A stretch of 64,000 bases of DNA from Humulus lupulus (taxonomy: Eukaryota; Streptophyta; Magnoliopsida; Rosales; Cannabaceae), in NCBI RefSeq assembly GCF_963169125.1, contig NC_084798.1, positions 173,505,980-173,569,979 on the forward strand. Direction: 5' to 3'. This document shows positions 50,901-62,246 of the stretch, one piece after another. Under the pieces are notes generated by a model that had not been told where the DNA came from, did no database searches, and saw only the letters and a program-made list of their open reading frames with translations. Within the stretch, counting starts at the first letter, position 1. Each line of letters opens with the position of its first letter. The translations under genes were made by a program, and so were the position numbers.

Positions 50901-51217
50901 ACCAAGTCAGCCCACTTTTTTCCTATTAGGACAATATACTGTTGAACAGTATGCTGAATTGTATGTGAAGGAAATTGTACGACTGCATGGGGCTCCGAGG
51001 TCGATAGTATCCGACAGGGAACCCACCTTCACCTCTAAGTTTTGGGAGAGCCTGTAGAAAGCTATCGGCACACAGTTGCGGTTTATTACTGCTTATCATC
51101 CCCAGACGAATGGACAGTCTGAGAGGATGATTCAGATACTAGAGGATATGTTGCAGGCCTACATGTTGGATTTTGGGGGATCGTGGAGTAAGTATCTCCC
51201 TTTGATTGAGTTTTCAT
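44994..51217 (+). pseudogene. gag-pol of the second chromovirus element, first copy, interrupted by a solo LTR
   Basis: Start MPQRSIKLCDNR at 44994, stop soon after. Capsid region 45300-45640 (EEFKNMFNEKYY). The zinc knuckle reads FFTCGSINHLRKDC at about 46009-46050, with the first Cys changed to Phe. Protease SLIDSGATHSFF (46186-46221), DFDIILGMDWL at 46394. RT 46750-47485 with FIDDILVYS (about 47190-47216), cut at 47490 by a solo LTR. It resumes at 49859: RNase H to about 50340, integrase with an intact CLTCQQ zinc finger (about 50736) and SDREPTF (about 51015), ending in the core at 51217. Several TAG stops, for example at 50017 and 50220. Not functional. Confidence 0.88.
47491..49853 (-). 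mobile_element. Solo Ty3/chromovirus-type LTR in the RT/RNase H junction of the second element
   Basis: TGTAACGCCCTGGTTACCCC...GGGGCATTACA, 2363 bp, exact duplication GCCAC (47486-47490, 49854-49858). Same subfamily and orientation as the LTRs of 19947-29593 but clearly diverged from them. No internal sequence. Confidence 0.93.
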
Positions 51218-54144
51218 AGGAATCCTAGCAAACATTGTGGATACCTCTAGAGTTGTGTCGATTGGGCCGAGTAAGACCAGACTAGTATGTGAGTTTCCAG
51301 ATTTGTTCCCCATAAACTTGCCAGGGTTGCCACCACACCGAGAGATTGAGTTCTTCATAGAATTGGCGCCATGAGCAGAGCCAGTATCTAGGACACCTTA
51401 TAGAATGGCTCCGGCAGAGTTGAAGGAACTAGAGATTCAGTTGCAAGAGTTACTGGATTTTGGATTCATCAGACCAAGTTTTTTGCCATGGGGTGCTCCA
51501 GTGTTGTTTGTCAAGAAGAATGATGGATCCTTAAGAATGTGTATTGATTATAGAGAATTGAACAGGTTGACCATTAAGAACAAGCACCCACTACCTAGGA
51601 TCGACGACTTTTTTAACCAGCTATAGGGGAAGACAATGTTCTCTAAGATTGACCTTCGGTCAAACTACCACCAGTTAAGGATTAAAGAAGAGGACATACC
51701 AAAGACCGCTTTCCACACAAGCTATGGACACTATGAATTCCTAGTTATGTCATTTGGATTAACCAACGCCCTAGTAGCCTTTATGGATTTAATGAATAGG
51801 GTCTTCAAGGACTATTTCAACAAGTTTGTGATTATATTCATTGATGACATACTGGTGTACTCTCAGTCAGAGATAGAGCACGAGCAGCATCTACGCCTAG
51901 CATTACAACAATTGAGGGAGCATAGGTTATATGCTAAGTTCAGCAAGTGTGAGTTTTGGCTACCCCTAGTAACATTTATGGGTCACATTGTCAGTAAGGA
52001 AGGGATTCTGGTTGACCCAAGCAAGATTGAGGCAGTAAGAGATTGGCCCATGCCGAGTAGTGTACCAGAGGTTAGGAGATTTTCGGGATTGGCATGGTAC
52101 TATCGGCGATTCATCGAAGGGTTCTCCAAAATAACCACACCATTAACTGAATTGACGAGCAAAAAGACTAAGTATGTATGGACAGATAGGTGTGAGAACA
52201 ATTTTAAGGAGTTGAAGCGGCGACTGCTCACCGCTCCAGTTTTGAGTCTGCCTCAGACAATGCGAAGTTTGTAGTCTATTGTGATGCTTCCAGACAGGGT
52301 TTAGGGTGTGTGCTGATGCAGGACGGAAAGGTAATAGCCTACGCGTCGAGACTGTTTAAGGAGTATGAGCAGAGATATCCCACACATGATTTGGAATTGG
52401 CAACAGTGGTATTTGCACTTAAGGTTTGGAGATATTATCTATACAGCGAGAAGTGCAAAATATATACTGACCATAAGAGTTTGAAGTACTTCTTTACTCA
52501 GAAGGATCTGAACATGCGCCAAAGACATTGGTTGGAATTGGTAAAGGATTACGATGGTGATATTTTATATCATCTTGGGAAGGCCAATGTATTGATCGAC
52601 GCGCTGAGTCAGAAGGTCCCAGGACAGTTGTTTAGTTTGAGGCAGATATCAGACAAGTTAGCTGAAGAGATGACTAGAGCAGGTATAGAGTTGGTGGTTG
52701 GTCAGTTAGCCAACATCACTCTTTAGTCTACGCTCCTTGAGAGGATCAAGGAGGCACAGGGGGAGGATCCCCAGTTGAGAGAGCACAAAGAGAATGTCTT
52801 AGCAGGAGAGGCTAAAGAATTTTCAATTTCGGAGACGGGATTACTGAAGTACAAAGGCTGGATTTGTGTTCTGATGGATTCTGGTATCAGGCGAGAGATC
52901 TTGGATGAGTCTCATACCACTCCCTATTCTTTATATCCGGGTATGACGAAGATGTACCAAGATTTGAGAACTTTGTATTGGTGGTCGGGAACGAAGAGGG
53001 ATGTGGTGGATTATGTGGCCAAGTGCTTGACTTGCCAACAGGTAAAGGCTGAACATCAGAGGTCAACAGGGTTGTTGCAACCTCTAGGGATTCCGGAGTG
53101 GAAATGGGAGGATATCACCATGGACTTCGTGGTTGGGTTACCGAAGACCGTGGGATAACATGATTCAGTGTGGGTGATGGTGGACAGGTATACTAAGTCC
53201 GCCCACTTTTTGCCTGTTAGGACAAACTCATAATGTGGAGCAGTATGCTAAATTGTACATAGAGAAAATCGTGCGACTTCATGGGTCTCCAAGGTCGATA
53301 GTATCCGACAGGGACCCCACCTTCACCTCCATGTTTTGGGAGAGCCTATAGAAGGCTATGGGCACGCAGTTGCAGTTTAGCACCACTTATCATCCTCAGA
53401 TGGATGGACAATCTGAGAGGATGATTCAGATACTAGAGGATATGCTACTGGCCTGTGTGTTGGATTTTGGAGGATCTTGGAGTAAGTATTTCCCTTTGAT
53501 TGAGTTTTTGTACAATAACAGTTACCAGGCGACTATCGGAGTGGCTCCGTATGAGATGTTGTATGGGAGAAAGTGCAGATCACCCATCCATTGGGATGAG
53601 ACGGGTGAGAGAAGGTATTTAGGTCCTAAGGTTTTTTAGAGGACCAATGAGGTGATTGAGAAGATCGGAGCTCGAATGCTTGCCTCCTAGAGTCGGCAGA
53701 AGAGTTACTCAGACTTGAGACACAGGAGCGTAGAGTATCAAATCGGTGATCATGTGTTTCTCCCTTGAGAGGAGTGAAACGATTTGGAGTACGGGGCAAG
53801 CTGAGCCTTAGTGCCCCTTTGAGATTTTGGAACGGGTTGGAGAAGTAGCTTAAATATTGGCGATGCCTCCAGCTCTATTAGGGGTTCACAATGTGTTTCA
53901 CGTATCCATTCTCCAGAAGTATGTATCAGATTCTACATACGTGTTGAGTTATGAGAACTTGAAACTGGGACAAGATTTATAATATGAAGAGAAGCCGATT
54001 CAGATTCTCGACCGAAAGGATAAAGTCTTGCGAAGCAAGACCATTGCCTTAGTAAAAGTGTTGTGGAGAAACAACAAAGTGGAAGAGGCGACTTGGGAAC
54101 TTGAGACAGATATTCGGGATCGATATCTTGAGTTATTCGCGTAA
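51218..54144 (+). pseudogene. Second, partial pol copy with chromodomain
   Basis: Begins within the protease-RT linker (about 51225, equivalent to 46575) and runs through RT (51400-52130, FIDDILVYS at about 51838), RNase H (52200-52600), integrase with CLTCQQ (about 53025), SDRDPTF (about 53305) and HPQMDGQSER (about 53392), and a chromodomain-like tail VLWRNNKVEEATWELE, stop at 54142-54144. The first 2.28 kb duplicates the preceding copy, by eye mid-80s to 90% alike. Stops, for example at 51363, 51626, 53156 and 53350, and frameshifts make it inactive. Confidence 0.88.
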
Positions 54145-54165
54145 TTTCGAGGATGAAATTTCTGT

Positions 54166-54179
54166 AAGGAGGGGATAGT
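54166..54179 (+). other. Polypurine tract
   Basis: AAGGAGGGGATAGT directly before the 3' LTR. Confidence 0.88.
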
Positions 54180-56427
54180 TGTAGCATCCCAAATTTTCTA
54201 ATAAGGCTTAGGGCCTTGATTAGTGTGTCGGGAGGGCAATAATTGATTTAATTATGTTAATATGTGAATTTAATGATTATGTAATTAGAAATGCATGTTT
54301 ATGTGAATTAAATATGCATGTGGGTCCCGTTTGGCTATTAGGGGCATATTTGTAATTTGAACTCGTTAAGGATATGATTTTGAGCTATGTACGGTGTTTC
54401 CGGCATAAGGAGATCTTGTCCCGCGGTGTCAACAGAGAGTCACAAAATTGGTGTTTAGTTGTGAGATTGGTAACTACTACTAACTTGAGGTTGGTGTTGT
54501 TACTGAAATAATAAGTAAAGGGTGGTATTTTTACAAAGAGTGAAAGGAATAGGTTGCCCTTGAGGTTTAGAAAAGAAGTGAGTTAGAGGGAGGGGTAGAA
54601 TAGTCATATAGGCTCTAAACTAGGCAAACCCACAGCTGAAGGTTAGCATTCACGTTCTAGGCGTCTCAAGAGTTCCTTGGTCCTTTGGTTCAAGCTTTCA
54701 AGAAGGATGAGAGCACAAGACTAGGCAGCTGGTTTTTTTTTTAAGGAATTTGGAAGTGAATTGATTTGAGGAAGAGATTAGCAGCCATCCACACCTAGGA
54801 ATCTCGAAATTTAAGAAGAGGTAAGGATTTCATTTCTGTGGTTTAGGTCTTTTATGTTGTTCTTGAGGAATGTGATGTTGATTTCTGAATTTCGGTTTTG
54901 GGATGAAGTTTTGAGGAACTTAAGCTTGGGAATTTGAGGATTGAAGCTTGGAGTGGCATTGGAGGCAGCCTAGGGTCGAATTATGTTGTAAAGGTAAGGA
55001 TTCCTTCAAGTTTTGAAAAGTTTCTGGTTTGGTTTATGTTTTTGTAGAATTTTAAACCATTGATTGAAATTGAGTTTAGGTGTGAGTTTGGATCGGGTTT
55101 TGATGCATATATGATGTGTATGTGGTGTTATTTGGATTTTTGGGACCCTTTGGGACTTGGGTACACTTGGGGCATGGTTTGGGCAACTTTTGTCTTGGGG
55201 AAAAATGATGGGAAAAACCCAGTTTTTTTGGGTTCGCGTAGGAGCGTCACGACGCTGTTCTTCCGAGCCGTGGCGCATGGATGATCCAGGGCAGGGGGCT
55301 CTGGCTGGGTACCGCGATGCCTGAATGGCTTAGCCGCAGCGCTGGGCCATTTTCAAGGCACTGAAACTTGTATTTTTAAGGCTTAGGCTCAAGGGGCTCG
55401 GGGACGATTTCACCACCCCGTGTGGGAAAAATCGGGGGTCCCGAGAGCACGAGATTGGCTTTGGGGATCAATTATAAAATCGGGTAGTGACAAAAATGTT
55501 ACTTGTGGTGTGTGACTAGGTTACCGCTGGGACTCAGGAGAGGATCATTCTCGAAAGTCATGATTGCATGCTTGACTGCTAGCACTCAGATTAAAGGTAA
55601 GAAAACTGTTTTACCCGTAGAGCAGGGGGTGACCCTATTGTTTCTATTGCAGGGTGTGGCCCTATTGTTTGAATTACAGGGCATAGCCCTATTGTTTATG
55701 TTTATTATGTGTTTAAATATCTATCAATATTATGCTATGTGACACACGTTTGTGAGTGAACGGCAAAGGGCGGGAATGGCGAAGGCCGAGAACAACAAGG
55801 AGCAAGGAACGGCAAAGGGCCGAGATCGGTGTTGAGCACGCGGAGTGTAGGCCGTTAGGGCGAGATCCTCCTAGGATTCTGTAGCAACCCTTCCGGTGAA
55901 GACCGCGAACCCAAGGCTTGGTATAGCGCCTGGGACGGCATTGGCCACTATGTGCTTAGCCCGGTGGCTGTTTTGTTATATAATGTGAATTGTCATGTAT
56001 GTATTATATGCTTTGTGTTGAGTTTTCTTGATGGGCTTCGGCTCACGGGTGCTTTATGGTGCAGGTAAAGGCAAAGGAAAGGTCAACCAACCATGAGTAC
56101 GGAGAGCGTGGGGCAACGGGTACATGTTCGGCCTACCTGGCTGCCACGGCCAGGGTCATTTTGGGAAATGTAATGTAATTGTTGTTTTGTCGCTTAGGTT
56201 GACCTTACTTGTATTTTTAAGTTGTTAACTATTTTCTAAACAGTATTTTGGGATCCCAATTGTATAACTTTTTAATGATTTCAATGAATGTCCTAATTTT
56301 ATAATTAATGTTATTAAACGAGTTTTGTTTTAGTTTAATCACACTTTTAACCTAAAACCTTGATTAGCGCGCTAGGGGCACATTTTTAACTCACTTAGTA
56401 ACGGCTCTAAGGAAGTAGAGTGTTACA
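54180..56427 (+). repeat. 3' LTR of the 42462-56427 element
   Basis: 2248 bp, TGTAGCATCCC...GAGTGTTACA. About 57 bp longer than the 5' LTR, partly through extra sequence in the CpG-rich block near 55310-55345. Differences from the 5' LTR are scattered evenly. Confidence 0.94.
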
Positions 56428-56432
56428 CCTAC

Positions 56433-56771
56433 GAACTGACTAGGGCAATTAATGCCTAAGTCTCGAAGACTAAGGCCCATGCGTGGTGGATAGGATATGG
56501 TTTAAAATTCTCATGAAATCAGATTATGTTGAGTTAAAATTAAAACCTTACCAAATTTAAGACCAAATTGCACAATTACTAAACGCTAAAACTATGATGA
56601 GTAATAATGCAATGAAGGCAGAAGAATAGTGCAAGTGAGAGCCATCCAGTAAAGTAAAAAGAATTTACAACTCCGCTCAGGGGTTTGAGCATTAATTTGT
56701 TTGTACCCCAAAATGAGCAATGGCATGCATTTCTATTTAAAAAGAAAGAAATAAAACAAAATTACAAGGGC
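56433..56771. other. LARD internal spacer between the nested element and the antisense ORF
   Basis: No ORF. A/G-rich piece 56640-56760 may be the 3' UTR of the antisense gene. Nothing else recognised. Confidence 0.4.
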
Positions 56772-58970
56772 CTACTCGCCTGGGGGACCTCCACGATGAT
56801 GTCCATTACAGGATCGTCCTTGGGGACACGACCCGCGTAAGTAGCGGCCTGAGCCTAGGAAACTGCTACCTCGTCCACCTGAAAGTTCTCTTTGAATAAC
56901 ATCCTGATGTTGGGATTGTTCGTGAAGGCCAAGTCCATAAACATGTTGCTCTGCCAAGCCACATAAAGGTTGTCCTTGGCAGCTCTAGCTCTTCACTACT
57001 GGGAAGCGGCATCAGGGTCTTTGGCCTGTCCTCGCAAAATACTTCCGCAATGGCCTTGAAGTACTTATTCCCCTCCTCCAAGTGGGAGTTTAAGTACTCA
57101 ACTACCTATCGGTGCCTTTCCAGATTCTCCCCTTCGAAGTGCTCCAAGTAGATGACAAGCCGAGGCGTTCTGGCTGGACAACCAGGCACCTCAGAGGATG
57201 GGAGGTCATTTCCTGTCCTCAAAGTCCCCTCATCATGGATTGGGGACCGCCCACAAAGGTTTATGAACTCTCTACTCATCACCAACCCTGGGGGGGACGC
57301 CAGCGAAATAACTACCGGAGCTGCAGGAACTCTCGGGGCTGGGGGAACGGCCGTCGAGGGTGGAGGCACCTCGGTTGATGCGGTTGGAATTTGGATTTGA
57401 GAGAGTCCTGACACCCTTTGGCATTTGGCTCGAATAGAATCAGACAAACCCATGTGGTCTGCAATGCAATGAAAAATGGTTAGCCTCCAGAGGGAAAGAA
57501 ACAAAAGATAAAAATGCATGCAGAATATTCTAAATATGCATGGAAACTCTTCAGGAGCCCAACAACTAGATGGCTCCTCTGGGTGAAGAATACAATAAGC
57601 AAATTCTTACACTAGTCTACCCATATCCTGGGTGGTGTTCTTCTCATGCTGGCAAAACCACCTCGTGTGCATAGATGTCACCTCGTCCAATGGCACGAAC
57701 CCCTGGGGATCAACCCTTCTCTTTGGATGGTGGAGGAAAGCATCAATCAAGTCCTGGTAGTCTTGGAACTCTTCCTCAGACCAATGATGTTCTGAGATCT
57801 GTCTGCACTCGAGGGGTGATGGCGAGACCAACACATGATTGGGACTAACTCCCTCTCCTACATGCTTAGCATGATATAGGATGGCATGGAATTTACCTTG
57901 ATCTATAGATGAGGATTCTATCCCCACCTAGAGCTCCTCCTCAAGCTCCTGGTCCTCTTGGGCGACCTGAACGACGAGCATGGTCTCCACGTTCTCCTCC
58001 CACATCCATTGAGTAAATTGGATGAGGGCCTGCTCATCCACGTACTCCATGTGGATTTGGGCCTCTGCTAGGGACTTCTTGGAGTTTCTGAAGAGGGAGA
58101 GGTCCACTGAACCCAGGTGTTGGTCTGCCCAGAGGAGGCTGTATTGCCGCAAGTTCTCCTCCGTCACGAGGTAGCCAAGATTCAACTCCTCATCGGGAAG
58201 GACGTTCATCTGCTGAATTCATTCGTTGCCATGACGAAAGGAGTATGGTTGTACGAACCTACAAAAGGAATTTCCTAAAAACCAACTACATGCGGAGGAC
58301 AACCAAACGAAAGGTTTGAGAACCTTTACCAACCCTGGCGAAGTCTAGGAGTAAAGTGGGGTTAGTCCACGTGGGAAAGCCATTTTTCCAGAAGAAGTGG
58401 TCTTTGTAATCTTGTGTGTGGCACTCATTCATGCACGGAGCCTTGTAAGACATCCCCGAGTATGTATACTTCATCAAAGTATAGTACTCATTGAACTTCC
58501 CCTTCTTAAGGGCCCGAAAGCTATGGACGAACAAGATTTCAGTCGGAGAAGGGATGGGTCAGCTTTGCCTCTTATACAGAACGTATATCCCAGCTAGCAC
58601 CTGATACCCTTTGGGGATAGCTGGAAGGGAGCTATGCCGACAAACTTTAGAAAGTCGACATAGTATTGTTGTAGCGGCAGTGCCGCTCTCGCCTGGAGGT
58701 CATGAAAGCTCTCATGCACCCTTTCGTTCTCTCGAGACAGGCACGTCAAGATGTTCCAATCCTCCACTCTGTAGAAGGCGGGTATTCTATTGAGGGTTCC
58801 CCAATGTTTCAGATAGTTGGGGAGCTGCTCGGCTTCAAAACCTCTGTCGCATATCTATTGGTCCCATACGTGGGACCCATGTTCACCTCTTCCTCTGAGG
58901 CACCAATCGACCGGGGCCTCTCCACCCTCGTTGGTTCTTCCCTTACCACGAGGACCCTACTCTGCTCAGA
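56772..58970 (-). pseudogene. Antisense ORF of the LARD ('putative gypsy-type transposon' family)
   Basis: Minus-strand exons, read from 58970 down. The segment at about 58700-58590 (IAPFQLSPKGYQVLAG type) and 58534-58330 (FRALKKGKFNEYYTLM, HFFWKNGFPTWTNP) resembles the plant protein family annotated as 'putative gypsy type transposon' (Transposase_28). Then a likely intron (GTAAAGG near 58340, CAG acceptor near 58210), acidic segments 58209-57928 and 57927-57607, a Pro-rich linker (about 57400-57300) and a Glu/Lys-rich end to 56772. Stops and shifts throughout; the 5' part is cut by the solo LTR at 59004-61250 and may continue to about 61490. Such ORFs sit antisense before the 3' LTR in Tat-type elements; their function is unknown. 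Confidence 0.62.
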
Positions 58971-59003
58971 GGCCCCCCGCCTCCTCCCCTCAGGTCGTAT
59001 TCC

Positions 59004-61250
59004 TGTAATGACCCAAAAATGCTAATAGGGTTTAGTGCCTTGATTAGCGTGCTAGGAGGGCATAATTGGACATGTATGTGATTAATTGATTTAAATGTGT
59101 GACTAGGTGGCATGCACGATATATATGATGATATGAATATATTTAAATGCATGTTTTTAAGTATTAAATATGCATGTGGGCCCGTTATTATTTATAAGGG
59201 CATATCTGTAATTTAGGCCCATTAAGGGCATAAATGTGATTATATGTGTTAAATGATTGAGACCTTATTATTATGTGGATATATATTCGCAGTATACGGC
59301 TCGAGTCGATCCTAGTGAGCGGATTAGTGGAATAGTCACAACAGGGCTTAATACCCAGCTCGGGGTAAGCCTAGGGTTATTTTGGGAACTTAGCGAATAT
59401 TTTGGGGTTTGTTGAGTAACGAGTAAGTATTTTGTAATTAGTTGGACATGATAGGATTAATTGGGAATAGGTAGGATGACTTGAGGAATTAGCAGGAATC
59501 GGGATTAATGACCGTTTTACCCTTAAAGGCAATGAGAAGGCTAAGCTGGTTTTAGAGGGCATTTTGGTATTTTCTTAGTTAAGGGAAATACACCTAGCTG
59601 ATTCTAGGAATGGACAGAACTCACCATATTTTTTCTCAAACTCACAGAACACTCTCTCTCCCTCTCACTCACGCTCTCTATTTCCCTCTCTAGAACCCAA
59701 GGGAACTTTGAAGCTTTGAAGGGAAAACTCAAGGAATTAAGCTGGGAATTGAGCTGGGAGAGCCTGGGGAATCAAAGCTAGGGTCAGTCAAGAATTTCTG
59801 AAGAGATCAGGCTATCAACTGAGGTAAAATTCTAAGTTTTAATTGCTGAATTCTGTTGGGTTTGGTTTTGTGTAAGGGTACTTGGGTGGTTTCTGAATTT
59901 ATTATTTTTGGGAAGATTAAACAAGAATTTTAGGTTATATGTATTGTTCTTAAAGTGATATTAAGAATTCTTGACTTGCTATGGGTTTGGGTGTATCATT
60001 AGGTTGGATTCTGGCCTTTGAGTTGGGAAAAAACATTGGAAACCCAGGGATTTATGGGTTCGCGGGGGCGCGCTGTGACCCGGTTCATAGGTGTCACGCC
60101 CCGCGTGCCCAGAATGCCCTGGAGGGCTTCCTGACTTGAGGGTGCTCCGCAACCCTAAGGGACAAGTCACGGCCTGCTTCCCCTCAGAAGCAAGAGGTTG
60201 TGCCTATGACTTGAGGCGTGTCATGACCCTCAGAGCCATGTCGTGACTCGCCTAGGTTTGTTTTTAGGCTTGGGGATTTAAACCTAAGCGCTCGGGACGA
60301 ATTCTACTTCACAGTTAAGTAGAATTCGAGGTCCCGGAGACTAGTATTTGTTTCCAAAATATTTAATTGGATTAGAATTTGATAGTTATCCATTATTGCT
60401 TGTGACTAGGGTTATCGTTAAGGCTCGGGAATGAGGATCGTGCTCGGGACCGCTCTTTCTCCTACGCTCAGGACTTGAGGTAAGAAAATTGCACCCAAGT
60501 GGTTGTGAGCGGAACTGAGATTCCCTGTAATTGAACATATGTGTTATGTTTATTATATCTATTATGTGTGATGTGAAAGTGAGACCTAAGGGTGTTTGAG
60601 CTGATGATAAGCGTACTAAACGCAGCTCGTCCTAAGCGAGTCGGGATCAGCTAAATAACCAGAGGGCTCGGCCTAAAGGCGCCGACACCTAAATATTTGT
60701 ATTATAGATTGAGTTATATATTTGAAAGTATATGTTTAACATTTCCTAGCTTAATACTTGTATTTTGCTGGTTAATTGAACTGATTGGATTGAAGTTTGT
60801 TATATGCTCTTGTTGCTGTCTATGCTTGTTGATTATGGTTTTCTTGCTGAGCCTTGGCTCACGGGTGCTACGTGGTGCTAGTAAAGGCAAAGGAAAGCTG
60901 GACCAACCATGAGTTGGAGAGCTTTGGGGGCGGAGTGTACATCGACAGCTGCTCGACCGCCACGACCGAGGGAATTAAAGGAACTAAAGCTCTAAACTGT
61001 ATTTTGCCATTAGATTGGCTTCCGTTGTATTAAATTTTGAGAGTTGTTTCCACCATGTAAACCTTAGTTTTGGGATCCCATGTATCAAACATTTATTTTA
61101 ATGAAAATCAATCATTTTATGATCAAAATCTTTTAACCCTAACCTGTTAGATGACTTTAGAAACACAATTATGTTCAAACAACCTGAGTAGCAGGTCTTG
61201 CACTATTTTAAACACATAGTGTAACGGTCTTGGTTACCCAGGGCGTTACA
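59004..61250 (+). mobile_element. Solo Ty3/chromovirus-type LTR in the LARD antisense ORF
   Basis: TGTAATGACCCAAAAATGC...TACCCAGGGCGTTACA, 2247 bp, duplication ATTCC (58999-59003) and ATTCT (61251-61255), one mismatch. Holds a CT-rich patch (59640-59695), GC-rich block (60058-60260), AGGTAAGAAAATTGCACCC at about 60479 and a GTGGTGCTAGTAAAGG block at about 60872. A separate subfamily. No internal domain. Confidence 0.93.
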
Positions 61251-62246
61251 ATTCTGGCATCCCGAGCCATCTCCAGTATCTCCTGGTCAAAGTAGTAGAA
61301 CCCTTGCTGGTGGAGATGGTGTGATTCAAACACTTGAAACAGCAAAACCAAGCAGTTAACACATTGACCAGAATAAAGATAAGTCAAAACGAGATCCCTA
61401 AGATAACTGCTCGAGGAGTGGAGGAGAAGGACTTCTAAGGGACTGGGGTGTCCTCGGAACAAAAGAATTGGACCACTAGAATTCATGGACCTTGCCGAAA
61501 TGTGGGAAATTTCCAGATTCTGGTTGAAGGTCTAGAAATGCAAAAACACGCAAAAAGGCCTAAGGCGGTCCATTTGGAACATTTTTTAACGATAAAATGG
61601 ACCCAAAAAGACTAAAATAAGGTCAAAGTGACCTCTGAATACCGGGAATCACTTGTGCCTAAAGATGCAACTAATCTCAACCCAAAAACTCAAAATAGAA
61701 ATAGAAATAATACACTCTCTTGAGATGTAGCGCCTGCAAGTGTTGTGCTGCGTACGGACACAGAAATATTTTGTTTCGTTTACCCAAAAGTTCGAAGAGT
61801 CTCTCCAGCTGTCCAGGTCGTTAGAGATCAAGAACTAATGAAGAATGGGGTTGTGAGTAATCGATGGGTTTGAGAGAGTTTAGAGAGCTGTGGTGATTCT
61901 GAAAATTTAAAATGGCAAAAGTGAAGAGGAGAGAGACAACTCTCCTGTTTTATACACAAAGAGGTTATCAAGGCACGGATCGCGATCATTAGTATGCGAA
62001 AAGGAAGCCTTGGGTACAGGGCGAAAGGAAGCTTTGGGTACGTATTGGATGTCTTGGGTGTAGAACGGGCTCTTCATTAATTTTACTGATTGATGGGCCC
62101 AGTAATGGGGAGTCAGCATGTGGCTTTACCTTTTTCAAGTGTGACATCATGAAGTGCCCAAGAGTAACCTCCCGAAGACCCTTGAAATTACTCCTCTCAG
62201 ACTAAGTCTCCATTGTCCGAGGACAAGTGAAGACTTGGGGGGCAAA
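61251..62246 (-). other. LARD internal region between the solo LTR and the 3' LTR
   Basis: Possible 5' end and promoter of the antisense gene; minus-strand frames 61486-61251 and 62119-61907 are short and not recognisable. The plus strand ends with a purine-rich stretch, ACTTGGGGGGCAAA (62233-62246), the polypurine tract of the LARD. Confidence 0.5.

Larger units (their letters stand above)
42462..56427 (+). mobile_element. Ty3/chromovirus (Tekay/Del-like) element with partly duplicated pol and a nested solo LTR
   Basis: LTRs 42462-44652 and 54180-56427, exact duplication CCTAC (42457-42461, 56428-56432), iMet primer site at 44656-44667, polypurine tract before 54180. Internal order: gag, protease, RT (interrupted by a solo LTR at 47491-49853), RNase H, most of integrase, then again the end of the protease-RT linker, RT, RNase H, integrase, chromodomain. 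Both pol copies carry stops and shifts. The two LTRs differ by scattered changes and a few indels, so the insertion is not recent. Confidence 0.93.

Noticed and set aside
51218..54144. Second pol copy as a separate nested retrotransposon
   Set aside because: No LTR, primer site or target duplication lies at 51218; the segment starts inside the protease-RT linker and shares the 3' LTR, so a duplication within one element explains it better.
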